Positions 19,003 to 26,501 of a stretch of DNA of 64,000 nucleotides are shown here, one piece after another. Within the stretch, counting starts at the first letter, position 1. Each line of letters starts with the position of its first letter. A program made the translations under genes and the position numbers. Origin of the DNA: Ihuprevotella massiliensis (lineage in GTDB: Bacteria > Bacteroidota > Bacteroidia > Bacteroidales > Bacteroidaceae); assembly GCA_900095835.1 (NCBI GenBank), contig LT608321.1:414373-478372 (forward strand), given 5' to 3'. The notes beneath the pieces were generated by a model that made no database searches, had not been told where the DNA came from, and saw only the letters and a program-made list of their open reading frames with translations.

Positions 19003-19395
19003 ATGAACATGAAAATTCCACCTCAAGCAATGGAGAAACTCAAGGAATTTGCTGTAAAAGCTTTTCAAGAAGTTCTTCATTGGGCAAAGAAACAAGTTTC
19101 ACAAACTTGGAAAGACCTTACTGATGTACCAGAAGTAAGCAAGAACTACTCAGTATCTCTGCTAGATAAGGCGACTTTAGTCTCTATAATTAAAGAGAAT
19201 GTTGTGCCCAATTCTAATCAAGCTTGTGTCATCAAGCAATCCGATAAACAACACAACTATCTATTTGTTGTTTATGCAAACAATCGAGTGCTCCTACCCA
19301 AGGAACAGAATCTAGGAATCTGCATTACTTCTGAAGCACTAAAGAGAGAGGTAGAAACACTATTTGGTGCTAGTAACGTTATAATCATTGAATAA
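19003..19395 (+). CDS. Small operon protein with C-terminal IIIE tail (paralogue set, member 1)
   Basis: A 130-aa protein of unknown function. The N-terminal 45 residues form a long amphipathic helix (EKLKEFAVKAFQEVLHWAKK). The C-terminal part (YLFVVYANNRVLLPKEQNLG and on to SNVIIIE) is alpha/beta. Its final strand-like tail, SNVIIIE, parallels NNDIIVLN and SDIIVLS at the ends of the next two proteins, and each tail is preceded by a (V/A)VY segment about 40 residues earlier. Only 1 nt separates its stop from the next start. I infer a common domain; the similarity is short and needs structure-level testing. Confidence 0.72.
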   Translation: MNMKIPPQAMEKLKEFAVKAFQEVLHWAKKQVSQTWKDLTDVPEVSKNYSVSLLDKATLVSIIKENVVPNSNQACVIKQSDKQHNYLFVVYANNRVLLPKEQNLGICITSEALKREVETLFGASNVIIIE

Positions 19396-19396
19396 T

Positions 19397-19783
19397 ATGT
19401 TAGAAAACATTCTCAACTTCATCAAAACTGCTTTGCGTAGTTTTATCTCTTTCGTAAAGAGACTAGCTACCAAACTCATCCACGGTGTCCTTAAGTTCAT
19501 AGAACACATCGTATCTTGGTTCAAGGGCCGATTGTTGAAAAAGGGTAAACACATTCCAACTGTTTTCAAAGGGAAAACCCTACGAGACTTGTTGAAAACA
19601 GCTCCTGTTCACAAACTAGACGAAAATATATGGTCAAATGAGAACGTTGTAGCTCAAGCTGTTTATGATACAGAGACAGATGAAATCACTGATCTGCAGA
19701 TTTTAGGTGCTGACGAATTAGATAGCGAAACGCAATCTATCTTCAATCAATATTCAAACAATGATATTATCGTTCTAAATTAG
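19397..19783 (+). CDS. Small operon protein with amphipathic N-terminus (paralogue set, member 2)
   Basis: A 128-aa protein of unknown function. Residues 1-45 are a striking basic amphipathic helix (NFIKTALRSFISFVKRLATK, then HGVLKFIEHIVSWFKGR) that could lie on a membrane. The C-terminal domain reads AQAVYDTETDEITDLQILGA and ends NNDIIVLN. That matches the next protein position by position (AVYN..T.D.ITD.QII.A ... SDIIVLS), the clearest evidence that these are paralogues. An alternative TTG start lies three codons upstream; the ATG at 19397 is preferred. Confidence 0.75.
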   Translation: MLENILNFIKTALRSFISFVKRLATKLIHGVLKFIEHIVSWFKGRLLKKGKHIPTVFKGKTLRDLLKTAPVHKLDENIWSNENVVAQAVYDTETDEITDLQILGADELDSETQSIFNQYSNNDIIVLN

Positions 19784-19790
19784 AACCATT

Positions 19791-20201
19791 ATGAAAGAAT
19801 TTATTATTGCCAGTGCTCTAGTCCTACTCATAGGAGGAGGATTGTATTATGCAAGCAAGAAAGGAAAAAAAACAACATTAGATGTATCTTCCATTGATGA
19901 AGAAACCCTTGATGGAGAACTCAAGTTGTCAGATGTTGTTGATTTCTTCAAAAATAAAGATCTAAATAAAGAAGTAGACATCCCCTGTCTTATCCATCCC
20001 CAATCCTCCAAGGTGTCAAAACTTCATATTACACCTTCCTCCAAACTTCAGAAGGATGGATATACAACAATCATTGTAGCTGTATATAACAAAACAAAGG
20101 ATTGCATTACTGACGCACAAATAATCCATGCGAAGAGTTTTGGAATGAAACTGAACGAGATGTTGCAAACAACTCAATCGGATATTATTGTATTATCATA
20201 A
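19791..20201 (+). CDS. Small membrane-anchored operon protein (paralogue set, member 3)
   Basis: A 136-aa protein. One N-terminal transmembrane helix (IIASALVLLIGGGLYYA, residues about 4-21) is followed by a basic KKGKK stop-transfer, which puts the C-terminal domain in the cytoplasm. The linker is acidic. The C-terminal domain has TTIIVAVYNKTKDCITDAQI and ends QSDIIVLS, aligned with the preceding protein. Function unknown. It begins 7 nt after the previous stop. Confidence 0.75.
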   Translation: MKEFIIASALVLLIGGGLYYASKKGKKTTLDVSSIDEETLDGELKLSDVVDFFKNKDLNKEVDIPCLIHPQSSKVSKLHITPSSKLQKDGYTTIIVAVYNKTKDCITDAQIIHAKSFGMKLNEMLQTTQSDIIVLS

Positions 20202-20203
20202 GT

Positions 20204-20476
20204 ATGCTTCCACTATTGCCTTTTCTCCTCTTTGCGGGGCTTTCGAGTGCTTGTATTGTTCTATATACTATAATCACAAAGAAAGATATTATAGCTAAAC
20301 TCAAAGAGAAGTACTCTAAACGCAAACTAAGAGCAGAGATTCTTGAGGCTGGAAAAAATGCTATTGACGTGGGGATTTTTGACCAACAAACCAATGAATA
20401 CGTTGGCAAAGAATCATTTATGTCAAAAGAAGGTGTTGATTCAAGCCTTAAGGCTGGAATGTTATTATATACATAG
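20204..20476 (+). CDS. Small membrane protein of the AAA+ operon (possible fourth paralogue)
   Basis: A 90-aa protein with an N-terminal transmembrane helix (LLPFLLFAGLSSACIVLYTI). A basic helical linker (KLKEKYSKRKLRAEI) follows, then a short C-terminal segment AIDVGIFDQQTNEYVGKESF ending AGMLLYT. The VGIFDQQTNEY piece lines up with the VYD..T.EI strand-turn of its two upstream neighbours, so it may be a shorter relative. It starts 2 nt after the previous stop. Function unknown. Confidence 0.68.
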   Translation: MLPLLPFLLFAGLSSACIVLYTIITKKDIIAKLKEKYSKRKLRAEILEAGKNAIDVGIFDQQTNEYVGKESFMSKEGVDSSLKAGMLLYT

Positions 20477-20479
20477 CCT

Positions 20480-20689
20480 ATGATAAATTTCAATAGTGAA
20501 TCATTCTTGCGAGAAACCAAACAGCAGTTATTTAAGCACCTCTCTTGCATACAAGCCCAAGAAGAATTCTCTCATCTCAATTATAACATTGAACTTCTTC
20601 TATTGCAATCTAAGCAAAATGTAGAACAAAAGTATAAGATTACAAATAATGCTTGTTTCTCTATTCACAAAAGTCAAGGCTTTATTTAG
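20480..20689 (+). CDS. Short helical ORF in frame with the AAA+ ATPase, ended by an amber codon
   Basis: A 69-aa ORF (start ATG at 20480, TAG at 20687-20689), mostly helical (SESFLRETKQQLFKHL, IELLLLQSKQNVEQKY). It is in the same reading frame as the AAA+ ORF that follows. No other stop lies between them, and the 15 nt after the TAG read sensibly (ELKKW). It is either a separate small subunit, or the N-terminal part of one roughly 413-residue ATPase broken by a single nonsense codon, or a readthrough product. It begins 3 nt after the previous gene. Confidence 0.6.
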   Translation: MINFNSESFLRETKQQLFKHLSCIQAQEEFSHLNYNIELLLLQSKQNVEQKYKITNNACFSIHKSQGFI

Positions 20690-20704
20690 GAGCTTAAAAA
20701 GTGG

Positions 20705-21721
20705 TTGAATAACCACCTAGAACGTATTAGTCTCGAACTTCCCAATAATGTTCAGCTTCATATTAAAGCAACACTTTCAGAGAGAAAAAATCGACCAACG
20801 AAGACTATGGAAGAAGAAAACAAGCCTAACAACGTGTCTTTGTTCGCGCCAACTTCACCAAAGTATTCTTTTGAGCAAATGATATTGCCCAAAGAAGTGA
20901 AACAAGAAATTGATGAAGCTCTAAATATCATCAAGCATCAAAATTTGATTTATAAAGATTGGGGGTTTGAAACTGTGGATCCAGTACCTAAAAGTGTGTT
21001 GAACTTCTATGGTCCTCCTGGAACAGGAAAAACAATGTGTGCTCACGCAATCTCACATTTCCTTCAACGACCATTACTATCTCTCAACTATTCAGAAATC
21101 GAATCTAAGTATGTCGGAGAAGCTCCTAAGAATCTCCAACAAGCTTTTGATGTAGCCAAAGAATACAATTGTGTTATGTTTTTTGATGAAGCTGACTCGT
21201 TCCTAGGAAAGCGCATTGAAAATGTAACACAAGGTGCAGACCAAGCTCTCAATTCACTAAGGAGTCAAATGTTGATTCTACTGGAAGAGTTTTCAGGTGT
21301 CGTTCTCTTTGCTACGAACCTTGTTACGAACTTTGACAAAGCTTTTGAGTCGCGCATTCTAAAGCATATTAAGTTTGAACTTCCAAATGAAGAAGCACGA
21401 ACAAGAATTATTTCTAAAATGTTACCTAAGCAACTTCCTTTTAGTTCCAACTACTCTTTTGAAGACTTGCAACTAATAAGTAAAGAAGCTGAGGGGTTTT
21501 CGGGACGTGAAATCAAAAGTGCAATTCTTGAAACGTTGCTTTCAAAAGCTACAAAAGAAGAAGAAAATGCGATGTTTGAGATTTCAGACTTTGTAGAACG
21601 TTTCAAGCTAAAGAAGCAAGAAATGAATCGTTTAAAAGAAGAAGCAAGCAAAATAAATAGATTCAATAGTTCAATCAAGGAGCAAATAAAATCAGCCATA
21701 GAAAAGAAGGAACAAAATTAA
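20705..21721 (+). CDS. Classic-clade AAA+ ATPase
   Basis: A 338-aa ORF counted from a TTG at 20705; the first ATG is at 20807 (304 aa). One AAA+ module: Walker A GPPGTGKT (residues 103-110), the classic pore-loop/second-helix region SKYVGEAPKNLQQAF, Walker B VMFFDEADSF (157-166), sensor 1 ATN (203-205), an arginine finger in ESRILKH (Arg217), and a sensor-2 FSGREIKSAI. The C-terminus is a basic coiled-coil-like helix. The fold is that of remodelling/unfolding ATPases (FtsH, Bcs1, katanin relatives) with no protease domain. It is the last gene of the operon of small membrane-linked proteins, so they are its likely partners or substrates. The start is unclear because the frame continues upstream through the TAG at 20687. 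Confidence 0.85.
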   Translation: MNNHLERISLELPNNVQLHIKATLSERKNRPTKTMEEENKPNNVSLFAPTSPKYSFEQMILPKEVKQEIDEALNIIKHQNLIYKDWGFETVDPVPKSVLNFYGPPGTGKTMCAHAISHFLQRPLLSLNYSEIESKYVGEAPKNLQQAFDVAKEYNCVMFFDEADSFLGKRIENVTQGADQALNSLRSQMLILLEEFSGVVLFATNLVTNFDKAFESRILKHIKFELPNEEARTRIISKMLPKQLPFSSNYSFEDLQLISKEAEGFSGREIKSAILETLLSKATKEEENAMFEISDFVERFKLKKQEMNRLKEEASKINRFNSSIKEQIKSAIEKKEQN

Positions 21722-21819
21722 ATACAGAGTTGTTGGCTGTGTCCATTGCAACATAAAGATACGCATCAATGGAATTTCCTTCGGAGAAAAAGAATCAAAG
21801 CTTAGAATCACAAATTCTA

Positions 21820-21851
21820 TTTGTCCAATCCAAAAGAAAGTATTATCTTTG
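21820..21851 (+). promoter_or_regulatory. Promoter of ssrA
   Basis: TTTG (21820-21823), exactly 20 nt, then TATCTTTG (21844-21851), ending 13 nt before the mature tmRNA 5' end. This is a full-consensus Bacteroidetes promoter. Confidence 0.85.
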
Positions 21852-21864
21852 CAGTTACTACTAC

Positions 21865-22260
21865 GGGGCTGACTGGATTTGACAGCGGTTCGAGGTGGTT
21901 AGTAAGCACGCAGTGCGGACGGAAGTGGGCACTATAATCTCGGCTTTCAACAATTTATCTGGCGAAAACAACTTTGCTCTCGCTGCTTAATCGAAGTATA
22001 GTAGATTAGCTTTATCCCTTCTCTAGGAGTTGGGACGAGACATCACCCAAGAGCATCCGCTCCTTTGCGTCTTGACATGGTGGTGCAGTAAGAAGGAGAT
22101 TGGCAAGCCAAGCCTCGGTGGTTCGCTGAAATTTTAGAGGATACGGCAGCATATTAGGTTGTTTCCATCGCAGTGCTGCCCGACAATCAAAGGGAAACTA
22201 AGCGTGTAGAAAGCTAGTTGGCTCTCCGTTTGGACGAGGGTTCAATCCCCTCCAGCTCCA
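21865..22260 (+). ncRNA. ssrA: tmRNA (transfer-messenger RNA)
   Basis: A 396-nt one-piece tmRNA that rescues stalled ribosomes. The 5' end GGGGCTG pairs with CAGCTCC (22253-22259), and the T arm near the 3' end is canonical (GAGGGTTCAATCCCCTC). The tag frame at 21961-21990 reads GENNFALAA then TAA, a close variant of the GENNYALAA-like tags of Bacteroidetes, with resume codon GGC. CCA is not encoded. It has its own promoter and terminator, so it is independent of the AAA+ operon upstream. Confidence 0.97.
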
Positions 22261-22270
22261 CATACTTATC

Positions 22271-22308
22271 AAGAAGCAACAGAATATTCTGTTGCTTCTT
22301 TTTTGTTT
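22271..22308 (+). terminator. Rho-independent terminator of ssrA
   Basis: A near-perfect palindrome of 30 bases (arms AAGAAGCAACAG and CTGTTGCTTCTT) followed by a T tract. Confidence 0.92.
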
Positions 22309-22359
22309 TCCAACCCTTTTCCTCAAAATTTGGTGCACAAGTTTTCTACTAAAATTCCC

Positions 22360-22762
22360 CTCGCGCGCGTAACAGGGATTTCTACATTTTTGCTTTCACA
22401 ACCTTCACACAAACAGCGTGAGTTTTCTTAATTCCTCTCTTCTATGATGGGAGGATGGATACCGCAACGCTACACACAAAATCATAAGAAAGAGACTTAC
22501 AAAAAACAAGAGCAGGCAACAAAAGTCGAATCTACGTGTAGAATCGTCGGAGAATCTCGAAGAAATGTGGGAGATTTCCGAAAAAACGTGGGAGTTTTTC
22601 CCAAAAACGTCGGAGATATTTCTCAAAAAGTCCGAGTTTTTTTGAGAAACGCACCGTAAACTTTTCCCCTATATGAGGATTATTTCTCAGTCATGTTGTG
22701 AAGGTTGTGAAAGCAAAAAATAGGAATTACCAGGGAATGCGCACGTGTGACGCGCGCACGAG
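22360..22762. mobile_element. Non-coding element with inverted ends around a 21-bp array (MITE-like)
   Basis: A perfect 22-bp inverted repeat lies at 22387-22408 and 22698-22719. Outside it, each flank carries a matching GC-rich end: CTCGCGCGCGT at 22360-22370, and its near reverse complement ACGCGCGCACGAG at 22750-22762. The left inner spacer is shorter than the right, so the ends are imperfect. The interior holds the 21-bp tandem array and no transposase. This is the shape of a miniature inverted-repeat element, but I see no target-site duplication. The rest of the 22309-23117 gap holds nothing else except the nrdA terminator. Confidence 0.4.
22544..22650 (+). repeat. 21-bp tandem array, five units
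   Basis: Five units with phase points at 22545, 22566, 22587, 22608 and 22629, exactly 21 bases apart. The core is CGTCGGAGA followed by TTTCCCAAAA-like sequence. The last unit is diverged (AGTCCGAG followed by T7). Part of the same family as the arrays near 35.5, 45.9 and 56.1 kb. Confidence 0.85.
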
Positions 22763-22989
22763 AAAGCTGAAGGAAACTACTAACGCTAACCAGACAACAA
22801 AGAAACCACAAGTTCGGCTGCCCTCAGGAGAAAAGAGTGAAGTAGGAATAGAATGAACCAGCAATAGGCAATACTAGACACTGTATGAAAGTACAACCAG
22901 TATAAAAGTCCATAACGAAATCTCTATCACAACATCTTTTAATCTTGATTCTGTGTGTTTTTAGGTTTTGACAACACAGATAAAAGCAT

Positions 22990-23027
22990 AAACAAAAGGG
23001 TGCGCTAAACAATCGTTTAGTGCACCC
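22990..23027 (-). terminator. Rho-independent terminator of nrdA
   Basis: A 13-bp stem with one G-T wobble (22998-23010 with 23015-23027) and a 4-nt loop, followed on the minus strand by TTTTGTTT. It lies 90 nt past the nrdA stop. Confidence 0.85.
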
Positions 23028-23117
23028 TCTACAAAAAATGAAAATATGGAAAATCAGAAAAAACTAACTATGGAGCGTCTGCCAACATCTGCTAGCTTTA
23101 TGCTTATCTTTTCACCA

Positions 23118-24788
23118 TTATGCCTCACAGCTCTTGCAATCTACAATATTGCTAAGCAACTCCTTACTGATGCTTTGGCTACGTTGGTAGTACAATCCTT
23201 TAATTCCCAACTTCCATGCCTCAATGATAAGCGCATTCACATCGCGCACAGCAAGGGCGGATGGAATGTTGATATTCAAAGATTGACCTTGGTCAATAAA
23301 CTTTTGACGAATAGAAGCTTGAATGATCAGTTCACGCTGAGAAATTTCCTTAAAGGTCTTGAATACATCTTTTTCCTCTTGGGTAAGAAAATCAAGATGT
23401 TGCACAGAACCCTGATTGAGCATAATATTGCGCCACACCTCATCGTTGTTCTTGCCCTTCTCTTCAAGGAGTGCTTCTAGATAACGATTCTTGCGAATGA
23501 AGTTACCCTTGGAGAGACCAGCCTTGTAGTAGTTGGACGAATATGGTTCAATACCAGGAGACACCTGACCGAGGATTGACGAACTAGAAGTAGTAGGAGC
23601 AATCGCCAGAACTGTTGTATTTCGATACTTAGTTCCTTCAAAACCTGGACTTTCATTGAAGATAGGAGCTGGACCATAAGTTTGTGCCAAAGTGAGAGAA
23701 GCAGCTTTAGCCTCCTCACGAATGTGGCGGAAAACCTGATTAGTCAAAGCTTTGGCCTCCATTGATTCAAAAGAAATGCGGTTCTTCTGCAAAAGGGAGT
23801 GCCACCCAAGTACACCAAGTCCGAGAGCGCGGTGACGCTCAGCAAACTTGTTTGCCTGGCGCAAGAATGGGGAGTCTTTTGTCTTTTCAATAAACTCTGA
23901 CATCACTGCATCCAGGAACCAAATAGCGAGTTGCACTGCATCTGTGTCCTTCCACTCTTCCCAAAGTTCGAGATTCATAGAAGAAAGACAACATACAAAG
24001 CTTTCGTCTTCCGCATCAGGTAGTTGAATCTCATTGCAAAGGTTAGAGTGAGTGATTTCCAACCCTAAATGCTTGTAGATGTCAGGACGAGTTGCATTGA
24101 CATTGTCAGAGAATTGGATATATGGCAACCCTTTCTGCTGACGACTCTCTAGCACTTTTGCCCAGATTTCTCGTTTCTCCATATCGCCGTCAATCATTTC
24201 CTGCATCCAATAGTCAGGCACACAAACAGCGTAAAAAAGATTTTGGATCGGGCTTCCGATATCCTTGATTTGTAGGAACTCCTTAATGTCGGGGTGGTCG
24301 ATGTCTAGATAGGCTGCAAAAGAGCCACGACGAGTTGCACCTTGAGACACTGTGTCCATAACAGTATCAAAGAGACGCATGAAAGACACAGCACCAGACG
24401 ACTTACCATTATTGGTAATCGCTGCACCACGACCACGCAAATTGCCAAAATAGGCAGAGGTACCGCCACCATGTTTGGTTTGCATCATCACCTCACCCAA
24501 CTTGATAGTAATACCTTCGATGCTGTCTGGGATGTTGCAACCAAAACAAGAGATGGGCAAACCACGGGATGTGCCAAGATTAGACCATACGGGAGAACTA
24601 CAACTCATCCAACCTTTATAGATGAGTTCTGCAAATCGTTCCTGAAGTTCGGGACGATATAAACGGCGCGCAGCGGCACCCGTGATTCGGTCAATAGCAT
24701 CGTGAATCGTTTCGCCATGGAGCAAATAGCCACGGTTCAACACGGCTTCCGATTCGTCATTATACCACCAAGGGAGGGCTTTAGTCAT
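23118..24788 (-). CDS. nrdA: Class I ribonucleoside-diphosphate reductase, alpha subunit
   Basis: A 556-aa catalytic subunit that reduces ribonucleotides to deoxyribonucleotides. The redox and radical residues are all visible: Cys81 (PISCFGC), the active-site NLCNE (Asn249, Cys251, Glu253), Cys266 (CCLSSMNL), the tyrosine pair Tyr533-Tyr534 (GLYYQRSQS) and a C-terminal CKSC (551-554). The protein begins directly with the catalytic domain (LPWWYNDESEAVLNRGYLL) and lacks the N-terminal ATP-cone of many NrdA proteins. It is about 200 residues shorter than E. coli NrdA, so allosteric overall-activity control by dATP through a cone is not expected. It lies 78 nt downstream of nrdB. Confidence 0.95.
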   Translation of the reverse strand: MTKALPWWYNDESEAVLNRGYLLHGETIHDAIDRITGAAARRLYRPELQERFAELIYKGWMSCSSPVWSNLGTSRGLPISCFGCNIPDSIEGITIKLGEVMMQTKHGGGTSAYFGNLRGRGAAITNNGKSSGAVSFMRLFDTVMDTVSQGATRRGSFAAYLDIDHPDIKEFLQIKDIGSPIQNLFYAVCVPDYWMQEMIDGDMEKREIWAKVLESRQQKGLPYIQFSDNVNATRPDIYKHLGLEITHSNLCNEIQLPDAEDESFVCCLSSMNLELWEEWKDTDAVQLAIWFLDAVMSEFIEKTKDSPFLRQANKFAERHRALGLGVLGWHSLLQKNRISFESMEAKALTNQVFRHIREEAKAASLTLAQTYGPAPIFNESPGFEGTKYRNTTVLAIAPTTSSSSILGQVSPGIEPYSSNYYKAGLSKGNFIRKNRYLEALLEEKGKNNDEVWRNIMLNQGSVQHLDFLTQEEKDVFKTFKEISQRELIIQASIRQKFIDQGQSLNINIPSALAVRDVNALIIEAWKLGIKGLYYQRSQSISKELLSNIVDCKSCEA

Positions 24789-24866
24789 GAGAGAGTGAGA
24801 AAAATATTTAGATTAGGAGAGTATATAAGACCTCCTGATTAGTATAGTCACATGAAGTAAGAACCT

Positions 24867-25820
24867 TTAGAAAAGGCTATCAGCATCGAAAGCTTTATCG
24901 TGCTTTGTGTAAGCAGTAGGACGCTTTGCAAAGAAATCATCGAGTTCATTAGCAAAGACATTCTCATCAAACCACAACATAGGCTTGTAGGCCTCATCAC
25001 TGATATTGTAGATTTTGTTATAGCCAAGTTGTGCCAACGAGGTGTCTACACGATACTTCATAAAGTCGAGGAGATTTTGCTTGGTAAAGAATTCCAATTC
25101 TCCTTCTTCATAAATCCAATTGAGGAGTTCCACCTCATATTCGAGGTAATCTTTCACAGTTTGTTCTACCACTTCTTGTGAAGGACGCAATTCAGGATGT
25201 TCCTTAAATATTTGTGTGAGAAGATAAACTCCTGCATCAGCATGCGTTTGCTCGTCAATAGAAGTCCACGCAATGATGTTAGAAGTGCTTCGCATATAAC
25301 CGCGGAAGTGCGTGAAAGAAAGAATATTCGCAAACTGTGAGAAAAGCGAAGAGTTCTCAATAACGATGACGAAGAAGAGTAATTTCTCCACAAAAGTCTT
25401 CTTAGAATTGAAATGGTCTTCGATAAGCCCTAGCTTATGTTTGAAGACAGGAATCTCGATGAGAGCTTCAAATTCATCATTATATCCAAGTACCTCGAGC
25501 AACTGCGAATAAGCCATTGCATGGCGATGTTCACACTCTGAGAAAGTTGCGCCAAGACCATTGAATTCTGGCTTTGGAAGATGCTTATAAAGGTCACCCC
25601 AAAAGGTTTTCACAGAGACTTCCACCTGCGCGATACTTAGCAAGCTGCGCTTTACGACCTCTTTCTCGATGGAAGATAGGTTAGAATGAAAGTTCTGAAT
25701 ATCGGAGGTAAACTCCACTTCACTATGCACCCAAAACGTTTTGTTCATCTTATCGACAAAGTCCATCGTCTCGGGGTATTCAAAGGGTTTGAAATTCACC
25801 CGTTTATCAAATATACCCAT
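24867..25820 (-). CDS. nrdB: Class I ribonucleotide reductase, beta subunit
   Basis: A 317-aa radical-generating subunit. Ferritin-like metal ligands can be placed as Glu67 (AQVEVSV), Glu97 and His100 (SECEHRHAMAYS), Glu155 (IENSSLFSQF), and Glu190 and His193 (IDEQTHA). Tyr104, four residues after His100, occupies the position of the radical tyrosine. The first ligand is Glu rather than the Asp of E. coli NrdB. There is no ATP-cone on this chain either. It is the first gene of the nrdB-nrdA operon, with a TATCTTTG box 24 nt upstream of the ATG. Confidence 0.95.
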   Translation of the reverse strand: MGIFDKRVNFKPFEYPETMDFVDKMNKTFWVHSEVEFTSDIQNFHSNLSSIEKEVVKRSLLSIAQVEVSVKTFWGDLYKHLPKPEFNGLGATFSECEHRHAMAYSQLLEVLGYNDEFEALIEIPVFKHKLGLIEDHFNSKKTFVEKLLFFVIVIENSSLFSQFANILSFTHFRGYMRSTSNIIAWTSIDEQTHADAGVYLLTQIFKEHPELRPSQEVVEQTVKDYLEYEVELLNWIYEEGELEFFTKQNLLDFMKYRVDTSLAQLGYNKIYNISDEAYKPMLWFDENVFANELDDFFAKRPTAYTKHDKAFDADSLF

Positions 25821-25843
25821 TGTTTTTTCGTTTATTTTCTGCG

Positions 25844-25851
25844 CAAAGATA
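25844..25851 (-). promoter_or_regulatory. nrdBA promoter -7 box
   Basis: TATCTTTG followed by GC on the minus strand, 24 nt before the nrdB ATG. No clear TTTG element lies upstream. Confidence 0.55.
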
Positions 25852-25966
25852 CGATAAAAATAACGATTAAGCGCATCATTCGAGAAAGAAAAAATCTTCT
25901 ATTATTCCAATTTTCAACTTCTGCAATCAGCGTCTATCAAAGGGGGCAAATCTCAGATTAATTGAC

Positions 25967-25974
25967 TATATTTG
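25967..25974 (+). promoter_or_regulatory. Possible promoter -7 box of the DUF1304 gene
   Basis: TATATTTG followed by C matches TAnnTTTG. It is compatible with an ATG at either 26024 or 26078. Confidence 0.5.
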
Positions 25975-26077
25975 CACTTACTCCAAGGCAAGAATTGCAT
26001 ATATAATTTATATTCAAACCATCATGCAATGTATCTCTTTGGAAACAATCATCCTCTATCATTTTACAACAGCTATT

Positions 26078-26443
26078 ATGCATACTATTTCGCTTATTCT
26101 CGTTGTACTTTCTGCACTACTCTTTCTCTACATCTTTATACTTGAAACTCTCCTCACCAATTCTCAGCGAACAGCCAAGACATTTAGAATGTCTGTGGAT
26201 GAACTCTCTGGTAAATCATTGAACACGCTAATGAAAAATCAAGGTGTTTACAATGCACTTATTGGTGTTGGGCTTCTATACGGGGCTTTTGTTTCACACA
26301 ACACTTGCGAGGTATCTATGCTCTTCTTGAGTTTCGCTGTCTTAGTTGCTGTTTATGGTGCGATTAGCTCCCAATGGATAATTCTGATAAAGCAAGGAGG
26401 ATTCCCCATTTTGGCATTACTCAGTCTCATTCTTTTCGGATAA
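26078..26443 (+). CDS. DUF1304-family membrane protein
   Basis: A 121-aa integral membrane protein with four hydrophobic segments (ISLILVVLSALLFLYIFIL; VYNALIGVGLLYGAFV; VSMLFLSFAVLVAVYGAI; GFPILALLSLILFG). The first helix ends in ETLLTNSQRTAKTF, matching the ExF...T..G..xF pattern of DUF1304 proteins, whose role is unknown. The frame is open to an ATG at 26024, but the ATG at 26078 starts right before the first helix as in relatives, so I prefer it. It stands alone between nrdBA and the sigma factor. Confidence 0.75.
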   Translation: MHTISLILVVLSALLFLYIFILETLLTNSQRTAKTFRMSVDELSGKSLNTLMKNQGVYNALIGVGLLYGAFVSHNTCEVSMLFLSFAVLVAVYGAISSQWIILIKQGGFPILALLSLILFG

Positions 26444-26501
26444 TCCTAATCTTTTACTTCCTGCATCAGCGCCTATCACGACCAAAAAGAATGAGAATCT
26501 C

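Noticed and set aside
22444-22659. 71-codon open frame containing repeated VGDFxKNVGVF
   Set aside because: The apparent peptide repeat is the 21-bp DNA array read in one frame. Other arrays differ too much to encode a conserved peptide, and no start context is present.
23046-23480. 144-codon open frame on the plus strand opposite nrdA
   Set aside because: Antisense shadow of the nrdA 3' end, which is well supported by catalytic motifs.
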